Shown: positions 18,101 to 26,541, numbered from the stretch's first letter. The stretch is 64,000 nt of DNA from Flammeovirgaceae bacterium UBA6059 (GCA_002435755.1 DIYH01000013.1:1-64000); one strand, 5' to 3'. A program made the numbers and translations. The notes: a model not told the origin generated them from the sequence alone.

Positions 18101-18656
18101 CGTCCCTGATGCACCGGATGGAGTGATTGATTTAGATGATCGCGTTGTACTACTTGAAGATCCGGTTGATAATTTCCGGGTAGGGGCCAACCTTAGTTTT
18201 GCTTACAAAGGTTTTTCGATCTCAACGAGAATCTATGGTGTGCTCGAAGGGTATGAGTGGCTCAATAACTCGGCGAACATCAATGCATTTGCTAGTTCTG
18301 GCGTCTCGCCTTTTACCTACCAGTTGGATACATGGACTCCTGAGAATCAAGATGCACTTTTCTCACAGTCGTTTGTCAATAACCGCCCTTACATCGCTGA
18401 AGTCTCCGATCTCATCATAGATAGAGACTATATCAAGGTAAAGAACCTCAACCTTGCTTACCAATTTGGAAGCCAGATACTAGAGAAAATGAAGGTGATC
18501 AAAGCACTGAACGTTTATCTATCTTTTGAAAATCTTGGAGTGCTATGGACCAACTATAAGCTACATGATTATGGCTTTGATCCGGAGTTTGGGTCCAATG
18601 GATTCAATTATCCCCAATCACTCAAAACGTCAATAGGTACCAATATTACTTTCTGA
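15129..18656 (+). CDS. SusC/RagA-type TonB-linked outer membrane protein with STN domain
   Basis: The 1175-residue protein has a long signal region (about 1-35), a secretin/TonB N-terminal (STN) domain at about 40-115 that marks it as a signal-transducing receptor, a carboxypeptidase-regulatory-like domain at about 134-215 (ISGVVKEAETGEPLVGATIQ), a plug at about 225-345 with the SusC signatures VLKDASATSIYGTKGANGVV, and a barrel ending in Phe. With the SusD partner 4 bp downstream it should form the importing complex of this locus. The neighbours suggest an organophosphate, nucleotide or phospholipid-derived ligand instead of a glycan; that is inference. Confidence 0.93.
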   Translation: MKNDGYRHLLYLMKLSLGQIILLGVFCNLALAGELSGQETKSVFDTEIDLQLNNASVQEVFMAIESQTGFHFSYEFSNLASQPKLSLQERNLGDALREISRQLRVNFRQLNSTISVAKADANTTVEAVEVVLLDKNISGVVKEAETGEPLVGATIQVKGTDIGNITGLDGSFELVVPDEAEFLVVSYLGFETKEVRIGNQSSFDIAIRQDADLLNEVVVVGYSTQQTYKVSSAVQQVSTEDLEIDRRPVSNLESGLVGSVPGLILAQDNGELGTDIDIQVRSIASLNNNSALILVDGIEASIQNINPNDIASVSVLKDASATSIYGTKGANGVVLITTKEGRKGEDLSVTFNTNFSRQAPGNTAEMLSSQQFMEAFNAARFNENPNLGVLYTEEDIARAASGYYPETNWVDELYNETAVQSSQNLSIRGGSENTSYLMSVGYLSQDGISQGPDNLERITLRLKLDSDINDWMTIGANVFNANRTLNNVPVSTNNGLRGQPFYPVRLDTGRYAGTYVFKGSTSNEENPIAKVNSGSYDERVSDELNVQLYTKFYPFDGFSLEGRVSYIKNTDARTIWDNPYEYIFLDEQDLSVVGSPVPFTPDDRSLEERNSNSRRVNSWLLANYVRTFGEGHNLDVLGGFQAESGDGSTVIASRRGFILDNLQSLGLGTSADPDRPFGNDAQFLLDRSVLSYFTRIAYDYEGKYLAEFSLRTDASSNFVNNRWAVSPAMSVGWNMHDEVFLENASSVNVLKLRASWGFNTDDNISIFNSNLVANREVVDFNPGGIGFGTEVMPTILLANAINPNLTWETSEKINLGVDLAFWEGKLTFNGDYFIDNRRDMIAAVQTSIEGGLTTVDEDGQIEGGILDNVYDARSSGWELAFGHNNRVGPVDVSAGVNFSYYNSELLEGPDQIFVDQEGNDKILGSGTPILGSLYGYETAGFFNSEGDIDDWVNTLGDPVDQSGVVIRGQDGKYVGGYRFVDQLTVDTNGDGVPDAPDGVIDLDDRVVLLEDPVDNFRVGANLSFAYKGFSISTRIYGVLEGYEWLNNSANINAFASSGVSPFTYQLDTWTPENQDALFSQSFVNNRPYIAEVSDLIIDRDYIKVKNLNLAYQFGSQILEKMKVIKALNVYLSFENLGVLWTNYKLHDYGFDPEFGSNGFNYPQSLKTSIGTNITF

Positions 18657-18660
18657 TCCG

Positions 18661-20376
18661 ATGAGAACCATTAGATATTCATTATTACTTTTTCTCCCTG
18701 TGATCATTTCATCATGTGATACAGATGAGTTTCTTGATGTTTTCCCAGAAGATGAATACACCACTGATGTGGTCTACCAGTCAGAGGCGGACATGATACT
18801 GGCGGTCAACGGACTGTATACCTTCTTACCTGACCTGGATGCTGACAGAGGAGATCAACGAATGTGGTTTTGGACAGATGACGGTTGGAGGCGTACCGGA
18901 AGGTTTGGTGCCAATCTGCAGTGGGCCGCCGAAAGAGGAGATAACTGGTTTAATTTTTACCGATACGATGGTATCAGACAATGCAATGAGGTCATAAGCA
19001 AGATTCCTGATGCTTCGTTTGATACCGAGGGTATTGACGTGCGCTTAGCAGCAGAAGCGAGATTTATACGTGCCATGTTATATGAGCGTATGGTTTTTGT
19101 TTATGGAGATGTGCCACTAGTGACTGTACCCCAAGGCGCTAATTTCTTTCCGGCACGAGACGCCCGTATTGATATCTTTGACTTTGTAGTTGCTGAGCTA
19201 TCGCAAATAGCAGAGCAACTACCGGAAAGCTATAATTCTGATAACCAGGGTAGGATTACTAAGTGGGCGGCTTTAGCGCTCCTGGCCAGAGCTAACCTTG
19301 ACGCTATCGGATGGCATCCTAACCCCTCAGCACTATATGATGCTGCTGAAAGGGCTTGCAGGGAGATCATTACTTCCGGTCCATTTAGCCTGGATCCGGG
19401 CATCCAAGGTTTTTCAAGATTATTCACTCCAGAGTCTGATTTTGGAAGTGGGAATCAATCATCAGCGGTCATATTGTCCAGGGTCTATGTTCCTGGTGAG
19501 TTGTTCTACGGAGAGTTTGCTAATAGGTGCTTGCCCAGAGGATCTTACCAGGGTTTTGGTGACGGCTCAGGCAATAACCAGGGACAGTTTGCGACCACAT
19601 GGAACCTAGTCAGTGCTTTCCAGACAATCAATGGCTTAGCACCTGCAGACGAACTAGGGACCACTTACACCGAAGAGCAGCCTTACGAAAACATGGATCC
19701 TCGTCTGAGGGCGAGTTTTATTCTTTCAGGTGATGCGCTTCAAAGAGTAGATGGCAATGGTAACACTTACTACCAGTGGCGTCCTCATCCTGATCTATCT
19801 GTTTTTCCTCAGGATGCTATTGGCGAACGCACCGGAGTAGAGACGGGCTATTTGGTCCGAAAATACTCCGGTCTGGGGATTGACAATGACTCTACTATTG
19901 TTTACGATAGCCCTGGTGTGGCTCATGCCGATTTTAAGATCATTCGCTATGCTGAGGTATTGTTGATGATGGCTGAGTGCAGAGCTGCGGACAACAGCAC
20001 TGAGGCTCTTACTTATATCAACGAAGTGAGAAACCGAGCGGGAATGCCCGGCTACACGAGTATCGCTGATGTACCATTTTCCTTGATAAGTGGTACTACC
20101 GGAAATGACTTAATCGATGCAGTACTGCTGGAAAGACGGTATGAGTTTGCTGGAGAAGGCTTTCAGCGCTGGGCAGATATTTGGAGGTACCGATTAGGCA
20201 GTCAAGTCTTTGGGTTGGTGGAAGGTATTTCGACAGATCCTGATCGGCCTGGGGCCTTAACCGGTGCAAGGTTCGCAGCAGATGAGAAAGTCTGGAGTGA
20301 CCGAAACTACTTGTTTCCTCTGCCACAGGGAGCACTCAACAGCAACCAAAACTTAATCCAAACAGAAGGCTGGTGA
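18661..20376 (+). CDS. SusD/RagB-type surface lipoprotein
   Basis: The 571-residue lipoprotein has the lipobox IISSC (Cys19), an N-terminal SusD-like half with TPR-like helices (DEFLDVFPEDEYTTDVVYQS at 22-41) and a C-terminal RagB/SusD domain (ALTYINEVRNRAGMPGY; LLERRYEFAGEGFQRWADI). It acts as the substrate-capturing lid of the SusC barrel. The gap to susC is 4 bp. Two runs of aromatic residues near the N-terminus (RMWFWTDDGWRR, DNWFNFYRYDG) may line the binding site. Confidence 0.93.
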   Translation: MRTIRYSLLLFLPVIISSCDTDEFLDVFPEDEYTTDVVYQSEADMILAVNGLYTFLPDLDADRGDQRMWFWTDDGWRRTGRFGANLQWAAERGDNWFNFYRYDGIRQCNEVISKIPDASFDTEGIDVRLAAEARFIRAMLYERMVFVYGDVPLVTVPQGANFFPARDARIDIFDFVVAELSQIAEQLPESYNSDNQGRITKWAALALLARANLDAIGWHPNPSALYDAAERACREIITSGPFSLDPGIQGFSRLFTPESDFGSGNQSSAVILSRVYVPGELFYGEFANRCLPRGSYQGFGDGSGNNQGQFATTWNLVSAFQTINGLAPADELGTTYTEEQPYENMDPRLRASFILSGDALQRVDGNGNTYYQWRPHPDLSVFPQDAIGERTGVETGYLVRKYSGLGIDNDSTIVYDSPGVAHADFKIIRYAEVLLMMAECRAADNSTEALTYINEVRNRAGMPGYTSIADVPFSLISGTTGNDLIDAVLLERRYEFAGEGFQRWADIWRYRLGSQVFGLVEGISTDPDRPGALTGARFAADEKVWSDRNYLFPLPQGALNSNQNLIQTEGW

Positions 20377-22316
20377 TGTCCAAAGAAAATCAACGTTGGC
20401 TGAGCCAGAAACTAATCTATGTATGTGCTTGGATAGGTACACTTCTTCCGTGTCTTGTACATGCTCAGGTCAATGAGATGTTTAGTACAGACCTAACAAC
20501 TGATAAAAATCCCTGGACTAATCTAGACTTCTTCAATGATCCAAATGATTTCCAATTCGCTATTGTTAGCGACCGAACAGGAAGCCCTCGTGAAGGTGTG
20601 TTTGAAGATGCAATGATGAAAATCAACTGGCTCATGCCTGAATTTGTGATTACGGTAGGAGATATGATCAGGGGAGCGAAGGGTGAGGACAAAACCACTC
20701 TTGACAAACAGTGGTCAGAACATTTTGAGAGGATTGATGATTTGAAGATGCCTTTTTTTCATGTGGCAGGTAATCATGATGTCAAAGCCAATAATAGCTA
20801 TCAGGTCAAGTACTGGAACGATCTTTTCGGTAGTACTTTCTATTCATTCAAATATAAAGAGGTCTTGTTTTTGGTCCTCTTCACTAACGAGGGTACTCAG
20901 ATTCTAGGTGACGAACAGGTAAAATACTTTGAGGATATCCTTGCCAAAAATGATGATGTCCGTTGGACATTGGTCTTCATGCACCATCCCTTATGGAGAT
21001 ATCCGCACATGAGCAATTTTGAAAAAGTAGAAGAGGCGCTTGATGATAGAGATTACACGGTTTTTGCCGGCCACCAGCATGTCTACAACCATCAGGAGCG
21101 TAACAAGACTAACTACTACGTACTGGCTTCCACAGGCGGGGGCTCAGAGTTACTAGGTGATCGGTTTGGTATGTTTGACCACATCACCTGGGTGACCATG
21201 ACTGATGATGGTCCTATACTAGCTAACCTCCGGCTTGATGGGATATTGCCGCACGATATTGCCAATAACCGAACGGAAGAACTGAGTCTTGCCTTGATTA
21301 AGAGTGTCTTTTACGAGTCAAAAGTCTTTGTTGATAGCAATGAAGACTTTATGGAAGGTAAGGCTGTGGTGACCTACCGGAATACTTCCGAATTGCCCCT
21401 GCGTATAGAGGCGGAGTTCATGCATGATCATTATGTGCAGGCTTTTCCTAAGAAGATATCTGAAGTGATACCGGCCCAAAGTTTGAAGCAAATTGTCATT
21501 GATTTAAAAGCCATCAAACCTTTCTCTCTCGAAAAGAAAGTAGCCTTGCAATTAGAAGGAGCTTTGGGATACCTCGATGATGATCATAAGAACCTATCAA
21601 TCACTGGACGGACAGAGATCATCATCGAATCATCCCCTATCAATATCATTCCTCAATCAGATGTAAACTTTATAGACCATACTGAAGTGGTACTTAGCAA
21701 CCTCTCTGAGGAGGATCAGATACTCTACACGCTGGATGGGTCTGACCCCAGAAACTCTGGTAAGATCTATCTGGAGCCGATCAAGATCGATGATGATGCC
21801 ATGGTCAAAGCTGTGATAAGAACGGAAGAAGGTTGGTTCAGTGAAGTAGATGAGGCCAATTATAAAAAAGTAAAATCAGGAAAAGGTCTGAGAGCTGAGA
21901 TTTATGCCATCAATCCGTTTGGAAAGTCGTCCATTACTTTTCCTGACTTTGATACAACTGAGCCTGAGAAGATTCGATATGCCAGAAAGCTGGACCCTGT
22001 GGCCACAGCCGGCATGGAGGCTGCCTTTGCTATAAGATACACGGGCACGTTCACTGCTGAGGAGAGTGGGAAGTACGAGTTTCGGACATATTCCGACGAT
22101 GGGATCAGGCTTTTTGTGAATGGACAACTTGTACTTGAAGATGCTGTCAAGCACAAGTCTAGACTAGCAACTGGTACGATTGATCTGGAAAATGGAGAAC
22201 ATGAGTTAGTTATCCACTATTTCCAATGGAAGCGTGGGTATGATCTGAGGTTGAGTCATATCAGCCCCAGCGGCAGGGAAGTGAATCTTATAGCAACTGA
22301 TTTTAGCTATGATTAA
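20376..22316 (+). CDS. secreted metallophosphoesterase with chitobiase-like and PA14 domains
   Basis: The 646-residue protein starts at ATG 20376, whose A is the last base of the SusD stop (TGATG); an in-frame GTG lies one codon earlier. After a signal peptide comes a calcineurin-like domain (about 50-260) with SDRTG, GDMIRG, GNHD, MHHP and GHQHVYNH metal-ligand motifs. A Fn3-like chitobiase/hexosaminidase C-terminal-type repeat follows (LYTLDGSDPRNSG, about 450-510), then a PA14 domain (about 510-645, YEFRTYSDDGIRLFVNGQLV). It should hydrolyse phosphomono- or diesters outside the cytoplasm; the accessory domains probably bind a ligand or surface. Confidence 0.88.
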   Translation: MSKENQRWLSQKLIYVCAWIGTLLPCLVHAQVNEMFSTDLTTDKNPWTNLDFFNDPNDFQFAIVSDRTGSPREGVFEDAMMKINWLMPEFVITVGDMIRGAKGEDKTTLDKQWSEHFERIDDLKMPFFHVAGNHDVKANNSYQVKYWNDLFGSTFYSFKYKEVLFLVLFTNEGTQILGDEQVKYFEDILAKNDDVRWTLVFMHHPLWRYPHMSNFEKVEEALDDRDYTVFAGHQHVYNHQERNKTNYYVLASTGGGSELLGDRFGMFDHITWVTMTDDGPILANLRLDGILPHDIANNRTEELSLALIKSVFYESKVFVDSNEDFMEGKAVVTYRNTSELPLRIEAEFMHDHYVQAFPKKISEVIPAQSLKQIVIDLKAIKPFSLEKKVALQLEGALGYLDDDHKNLSITGRTEIIIESSPINIIPQSDVNFIDHTEVVLSNLSEEDQILYTLDGSDPRNSGKIYLEPIKIDDDAMVKAVIRTEEGWFSEVDEANYKKVKSGKGLRAEIYAINPFGKSSITFPDFDTTEPEKIRYARKLDPVATAGMEAAFAIRYTGTFTAEESGKYEFRTYSDDGIRLFVNGQLVLEDAVKHKSRLATGTIDLENGEHELVIHYFQWKRGYDLRLSHISPSGREVNLIATDFSYD

Positions 22317-23802
22317 AAATAGATTTCCATTCGCTTTGATGATAATTATAGTGGCTCTGATGAGCTCATGTGTACATTCGGAAAAGCCCAGGTCAGGGTC
22401 TGCAACGGCTGGGAATAAGGGATTTGCCCATGGAGTAGCTTCTGGTGACCCTACGGAGCAGGCGGTCATCTTATGGACACGATATGAACCAATAGAGAGT
22501 GAATCTGCCAAAGTAGATTTTGAAGTTTCTACTGACAAAGGCTTTGAAACGATTGTGGCAGCAGGCAGTGCGAAGGCAGAAGCCGCCTCTAATTACTGCG
22601 TCAAGGTAGATGTACAAGGTCTGACTGCCGGAATGAGCTACTACTATAGGTTTAAAAGCGGAGATGATTATTCACCGGTCGGTAAAACTAAGACCTTACC
22701 GGAAAATGTAGATCGATTGAAAATTGGTGTAGTGAATTGTGCCAAATACTCAGGTGGATACTATCACGCATATGAGGAGCTGGCCAAAATGGAAGATATC
22801 GATGTTGTGATCCATGTAGGAGACTATATCTATGAAAATGGGGCCTCTAAACCGGGCAGTAGCTACTGGCCATCTACACAGGCCACTGGTCGTCAGCATG
22901 ATCCCCCTCGGGAGTGTATCTCACTGGAGGATTATCGCACGCGATATTCTCAATACAAGCTGGATAGCTCTCTTCAAAAATTACATGCCAGATTTCCGAT
23001 GATCGTCATATGGGATGATCACGAAATAGCGATGATCAAGCACATGACCGACCCGGACACAGGTGAAAAGATACCTAACCCCAATTGGGAGGAGAGAAGG
23101 GACAACTCCATCATTGCTTACCATGAATGGTTGCCTTTGCGGCCTAAAGCTTTTGAAACTATCTATAGATCATTTCAGTTCGGTGACCTGGTTAACCTGA
23201 TGATGCTCGATGCACGGGTGTGTTGTAAAAGTGAGGTGACCAAAACCCAGGCCTCATTGGAGGATACCAGTAGACACATCATAGGTAATGCTCAACTGCA
23301 ATGGATCATGGATGGCGTGAATACAGCAGATGCTGACTGGAATGTTTTTGGTAACCAACTCTTGATCTCTCTAAAAGGAAATGGTTGGGAGAGGTGGCAG
23401 GGCTTCCCGTACGATAGAGATCGATTCTTGTCTTTTGTAGAAGCTAATCCTAAGAGGAACTTTGTATTCACTACCGGGAATGCTCATAACCCTCATCACT
23501 ATATTGTCCTGAACGAGGATAAAACTGATACGCTTCTGCACGAGTTTTTACCCGGATCTGTCAGTTCCGGTAACAACGCAGAGAAGGCATTTTATGATCC
23601 AACCATTCTGGCAAAAGAAGAGAAACGGTTGACTGAAGCGGAAAATGTTCTATGGTTTCATCAGGACTCTCATGGATTCATTGTCCTGGACGTGACCAAA
23701 GAAGAGCTCCGAGCGAAATGGTACTTTGTGTCGACCATCCGCGAAAAAGAATATGCTCTATTGGAACCTTATGCCTATCGACTTCCAAGCAATGGCTTAT
23801 AA
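22309..23802 (+). CDS. PhoD-family alkaline phosphatase/phosphodiesterase lipoprotein
   Basis: The 497-residue protein has the lipobox LMSSC (Cys21), a PhoD N-terminal beta-sandwich (about 38-130, FAHGVASGDPTEQAVILWTR) and the PhoD catalytic domain with HVGDYIYENG (169-178), IWDDHEI (234-240), FGNQLL and TGNAHNPH. PhoD enzymes are Ca/Fe-dependent secreted phosphatases or phosphodiesterases. The gene overlaps the metallophosphoesterase by 8 bp, so both are made together, and supports an organophosphate role for the locus. Confidence 0.92.
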   Translation: MIKNRFPFALMIIIVALMSSCVHSEKPRSGSATAGNKGFAHGVASGDPTEQAVILWTRYEPIESESAKVDFEVSTDKGFETIVAAGSAKAEAASNYCVKVDVQGLTAGMSYYYRFKSGDDYSPVGKTKTLPENVDRLKIGVVNCAKYSGGYYHAYEELAKMEDIDVVIHVGDYIYENGASKPGSSYWPSTQATGRQHDPPRECISLEDYRTRYSQYKLDSSLQKLHARFPMIVIWDDHEIAMIKHMTDPDTGEKIPNPNWEERRDNSIIAYHEWLPLRPKAFETIYRSFQFGDLVNLMMLDARVCCKSEVTKTQASLEDTSRHIIGNAQLQWIMDGVNTADADWNVFGNQLLISLKGNGWERWQGFPYDRDRFLSFVEANPKRNFVFTTGNAHNPHHYIVLNEDKTDTLLHEFLPGSVSSGNNAEKAFYDPTILAKEEKRLTEAENVLWFHQDSHGFIVLDVTKEELRAKWYFVSTIREKEYALLEPYAYRLPSNGL

Positions 23803-23807
23803 CCGTT

Positions 23808-23818
23808 AACACCAAATC
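23808..23818 (+). promoter_or_regulatory. leader motif AACACCAAATC, copy 2 (nuclease-like gene)
   Basis: The same 11 bases as at 15107, ending 10 nt before the ATG at 23829 and followed by TTATATAAAA. It sits in a 26-bp gap between the PhoD gene and the nuclease-like gene, so it acts inside the operon. Confidence 0.5.
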
Positions 23819-23828
23819 TTATATAAAA

Positions 23829-25283
23829 ATGAAAATCTATTTTAAATCAGGATTGCTGCTCATTGTAATGACCATGTGGGGTTGTACCTCGATGGTCGAT
23901 GATGACCTTTCATTAGCTTCATCAGAGAGCACTTTATTGGATCACGAGTTATTTACAGTGTCATCAGATAACGTAGCATTCAATGCTGTGACCTACAGTA
24001 GCAGTGGTACTTTCAGTACATTGAATTACAACATCGCCGGCATACTGCCTGAGTGGTTGCGTGATCTTGGTATGGATCGGGGGACTGACCCTGCCAATGA
24101 CATTCCTAAGATCATGGACCGTATCAATCAAAATGGTGGCGAGTGGGACATGATCTTCTTCCAGGAAGATTTTGAGTATCACAACAAAGTGAGAAATGGT
24201 CTTGATCAGAGCATCTACCCCTACAAGGGAAAAAATAACGTATCCAAGAACTATACACTACTTCCGGTAAGAGATGGTTACCCACTGTACTACACAGGTG
24301 ATGGGTTGTATCAATTCTCCAAGAAAAGGTTTGAGGAGCTGAAAAGGTGGGAGTTTGATGATTGTCATGGAGATGATTGCTTTGCTCGAAAAGGCTTTAC
24401 GTTAGGTAGGTTTTTTCTAAATGACCGGGTCTTTATCGACATCTACAACATCCATCATGATGCAGGAAGAAAACCCCAGGACATGACCATCAAAAAAGAT
24501 GGTTTTAACAAGCTTCTTGATAAGATAGCCTCAGCTTCTGCAGGGCACAGCGTCATCATAGTAGGGGACGTAAACAGTCGATACGCCAGGGATGGACAGG
24601 ATGGAATAGAGATCATCAAGGATGCAGGGTTTACTGACGCTTTTTATGAAGACCTGGGACTTACGAACTATTATGCACCTGACTCTGTGGCGGTTGCCAA
24701 TGGCGAGGGTGTGGAAAAACTGCTGTACAGAAATGATGGACTGGTAATATTGGATGCCACTTCATACCTGGAAAGAAATGAAGATTTTTCAAATCTGAAT
24801 GGAGAATGGTCAGACCATCCTCCTGTGCAGGTAGACTTTGACTATTCTGCGATAGCGCTCTCTCAGGTATCACTGCGAAACAAGAAAAATGATAATTACC
24901 TCACCGCTCAAGAAGGTGGAGGTGATGGAGTAAGAGCTGACGCCAATTCCATAGGAAGCAACGAGAAATTCCTGATAGTAAGTGATGACGCTACTCCTAC
25001 AGCACTCGAGGATGGAGGATTTATCTACCTGATCTCTGTAGATGGCTACTATCTCAATACGGATAACAACAAACGCCTCAAAGCAGAGTCCATAGGAAGA
25101 GATGTATATACCAGATTTAAGCTTGTCAACCATACCAGAAATGGTGTCGCCCAATCTGGTGATTTGTTGTCTTTACAAAGTGCTCAGACTGGCAAATGGA
25201 TGCAGTCTGACGGATCAAAGGCTAATCTGAAGTCTTCTGATAACAATGGCAATGCCCAGCGCTTTTACCTGACCATTCACTAA
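23829..25283 (+). CDS. endonuclease/exonuclease/phosphatase lipoprotein with beta-trefoil C-terminus
   Basis: The start is the ATG at 23829, giving 484 residues with the lipobox MWGC (Cys19); an earlier in-frame start inside the PhoD gene makes no signal peptide. Residues about 60-340 have the DNase I-like fold: LNYNIAG (Asn67), FFQED (Glu113), HHDAG (His210-Asp211), GDVNSR (Asp247, Asn249) and WSDHPP (Asp329-His330), so the active site looks intact. The family includes nucleases, sphingomyelinases and inositol phosphatases. Residues about 344-484 read as a fascin/ricin-like beta-trefoil (VSLRNKKNDNYLTA), probably a binding module. It would release phosphate-containing products for the other enzymes of the locus. 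Confidence 0.85.
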   Translation: MKIYFKSGLLLIVMTMWGCTSMVDDDLSLASSESTLLDHELFTVSSDNVAFNAVTYSSSGTFSTLNYNIAGILPEWLRDLGMDRGTDPANDIPKIMDRINQNGGEWDMIFFQEDFEYHNKVRNGLDQSIYPYKGKNNVSKNYTLLPVRDGYPLYYTGDGLYQFSKKRFEELKRWEFDDCHGDDCFARKGFTLGRFFLNDRVFIDIYNIHHDAGRKPQDMTIKKDGFNKLLDKIASASAGHSVIIVGDVNSRYARDGQDGIEIIKDAGFTDAFYEDLGLTNYYAPDSVAVANGEGVEKLLYRNDGLVILDATSYLERNEDFSNLNGEWSDHPPVQVDFDYSAIALSQVSLRNKKNDNYLTAQEGGGDGVRADANSIGSNEKFLIVSDDATPTALEDGGFIYLISVDGYYLNTDNNKRLKAESIGRDVYTRFKLVNHTRNGVAQSGDLLSLQSAQTGKWMQSDGSKANLKSSDNNGNAQRFYLTIH

Positions 25284-25309
25284 GTATCAGCGATGGTCAT
25301 AACTGATTG

Positions 25310-25320
25310 AACACCAAATC
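25310..25320 (+). promoter_or_regulatory. leader motif AACACCAAATC, copy 3 (repeat lipoprotein gene)
   Basis: Third identical copy, ending 12 nt before the ATG at 25333 and followed by TTAATTATAAAA. The spacing matches copies 1 and 2. Confidence 0.5.
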
Positions 25321-25332
25321 TTAATTATAAAA

Positions 25333-26541
25333 ATGAACACTATTAGATCAACATTTAAACTTTGGCTCCTCATCCTACTGCCAGCCACAATATTCACGGC
25401 ATGCGGTGATGACGATGAAGATGACTGTGTGTCAGTGACTTGGTATCAGGATCTCGATGGGGATGGTCTGGGCAACCCTGACATAAGTCAAATGGCTTGT
25501 GAGCAACCTGAAGGTTTTGTTAACAATTCTAACGATACGGAAGATTGTACTACCTCGACATTCTACCAAGACCTGGACGGAGATGGACTGGGTAATCCCG
25601 ATGTGAGCCAGGAAGCATGTGAGCAGCCTGAAGGCTTTGTAGACAATGCAGATGACGCTGAGGACTGTGTTACATCCACGTTCTACGAAGACCTGGACGG
25701 AGACGGGCTTGGTAATCCTGATGTAAGTCAGGAGGCTTGTGAACAACCTGAAGGTTTTGTAGATAATGCCGATGACGATAACGATCTACCGGTTGAACCA
25801 ATTATACTCTTTGAGTCTGCCATTGAATCCTTGACAGAGACACCTGCTGACTGGGAAACTGTATTTGATGCGGCCAATGGTCGCTTTGGAAACTGGGCTT
25901 CTCTCAATGGTGGTGTGGACGATGGTATAACTGCACAAGTTGGCAATAACTATGTGACTGTAACACAGTCTTTGGCTGACGAAGATCGCACTGCCAGGAT
26001 CCAATTCGTGAGAAGCGGAGGTGATGATTCAGCACTTGATATTTCAGCTTTCTCAGATCCACACATCAACGTTTGGTTACATTCCGGGTCTTCTCCGTCA
26101 AACGTGCTCTCGTTTGAGATGGATGTAAGAGATTCCGTGGTTCAAGCGGAAAGAGAACTCTATGTGGAACAAAATGGTGATGTGGGAGATGATATAGTAA
26201 CTGCAGAAGTGGGATCATCTACTTTCTTTTCTTATGAGCAGGATAATGATGAATCAGAGCCTTATGAAAGCTTCATTAACAACGGTATTATAGAAAGGAG
26301 TACAGGTGGAGAATGGAAGCTATACAGTATTCCGCTGAACAGTGCTATCTGGTTACCTAATGGTGATCCAGTGTTAGGCAAGAAGAGTATTTTTGATGAG
26401 AACGATGTGAAAATCATAAAAATTGAACGTATACGCTTCGAGTTCTCATTGAATGAAAGTCAATTTCCAGATCGTTCAGGACAATTTGTTTGTCACTTTG
26501 ATGAAATATCAATTACCGAAGGTCCGCTGGCGTCAAACTAG
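25333..26541 (+). CDS. lipoprotein with three calcium-binding-like repeats and a beta-rich C-terminal domain
   Basis: The 402-residue protein has the lipobox FTACG (Cys24). Three 40-residue repeats at about 31-150 each contain YxDLDGDGLGNP followed by ACEQPEGFV and end in an acidic DxEDC-like turn; DxDGDGxG is a calcium-binding loop as in thrombospondin type 3 and MopE-type repeats. The remaining 250 residues look like a beta-sandwich, perhaps a carbohydrate- or surface-binding module (DGxWKLYSIPLN style). Function is unrecognised. As last gene of the SusCD phosphoesterase locus it may be a surface-exposed accessory binding protein. The terminator at 26576 follows. Confidence 0.75.
   Translation: MNTIRSTFKLWLLILLPATIFTACGDDDEDDCVSVTWYQDLDGDGLGNPDISQMACEQPEGFVNNSNDTEDCTTSTFYQDLDGDGLGNPDVSQEACEQPEGFVDNADDAEDCVTSTFYEDLDGDGLGNPDVSQEACEQPEGFVDNADDDNDLPVEPIILFESAIESLTETPADWETVFDAANGRFGNWASLNGGVDDGITAQVGNNYVTVTQSLADEDRTARIQFVRSGGDDSALDISAFSDPHINVWLHSGSSPSNVLSFEMDVRDSVVQAERELYVEQNGDVGDDIVTAEVGSSTFFSYEQDNDESEPYESFINNGIIERSTGGEWKLYSIPLNSAIWLPNGDPVLGKKSIFDENDVKIIKIERIRFEFSLNESQFPDRSGQFVCHFDEISITEGPLASN
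25423..25782 (+). repeat. three tandem 120-bp coding repeats
   Basis: Each unit encodes 40 residues beginning with Asp-Cys. Units 2 and 3 differ mostly at silent positions, so the protein repeat is conserved while the DNA has drifted; this indicates selection on the repeat protein and an old duplication. Confidence 0.88.

Noticed and set aside
23652..23828. Earlier in-frame start for the DNase I-like gene inside the PhoD gene
   Set aside because: It would bury the lipoprotein signal peptide that begins at 23829, directly after the leader motif.
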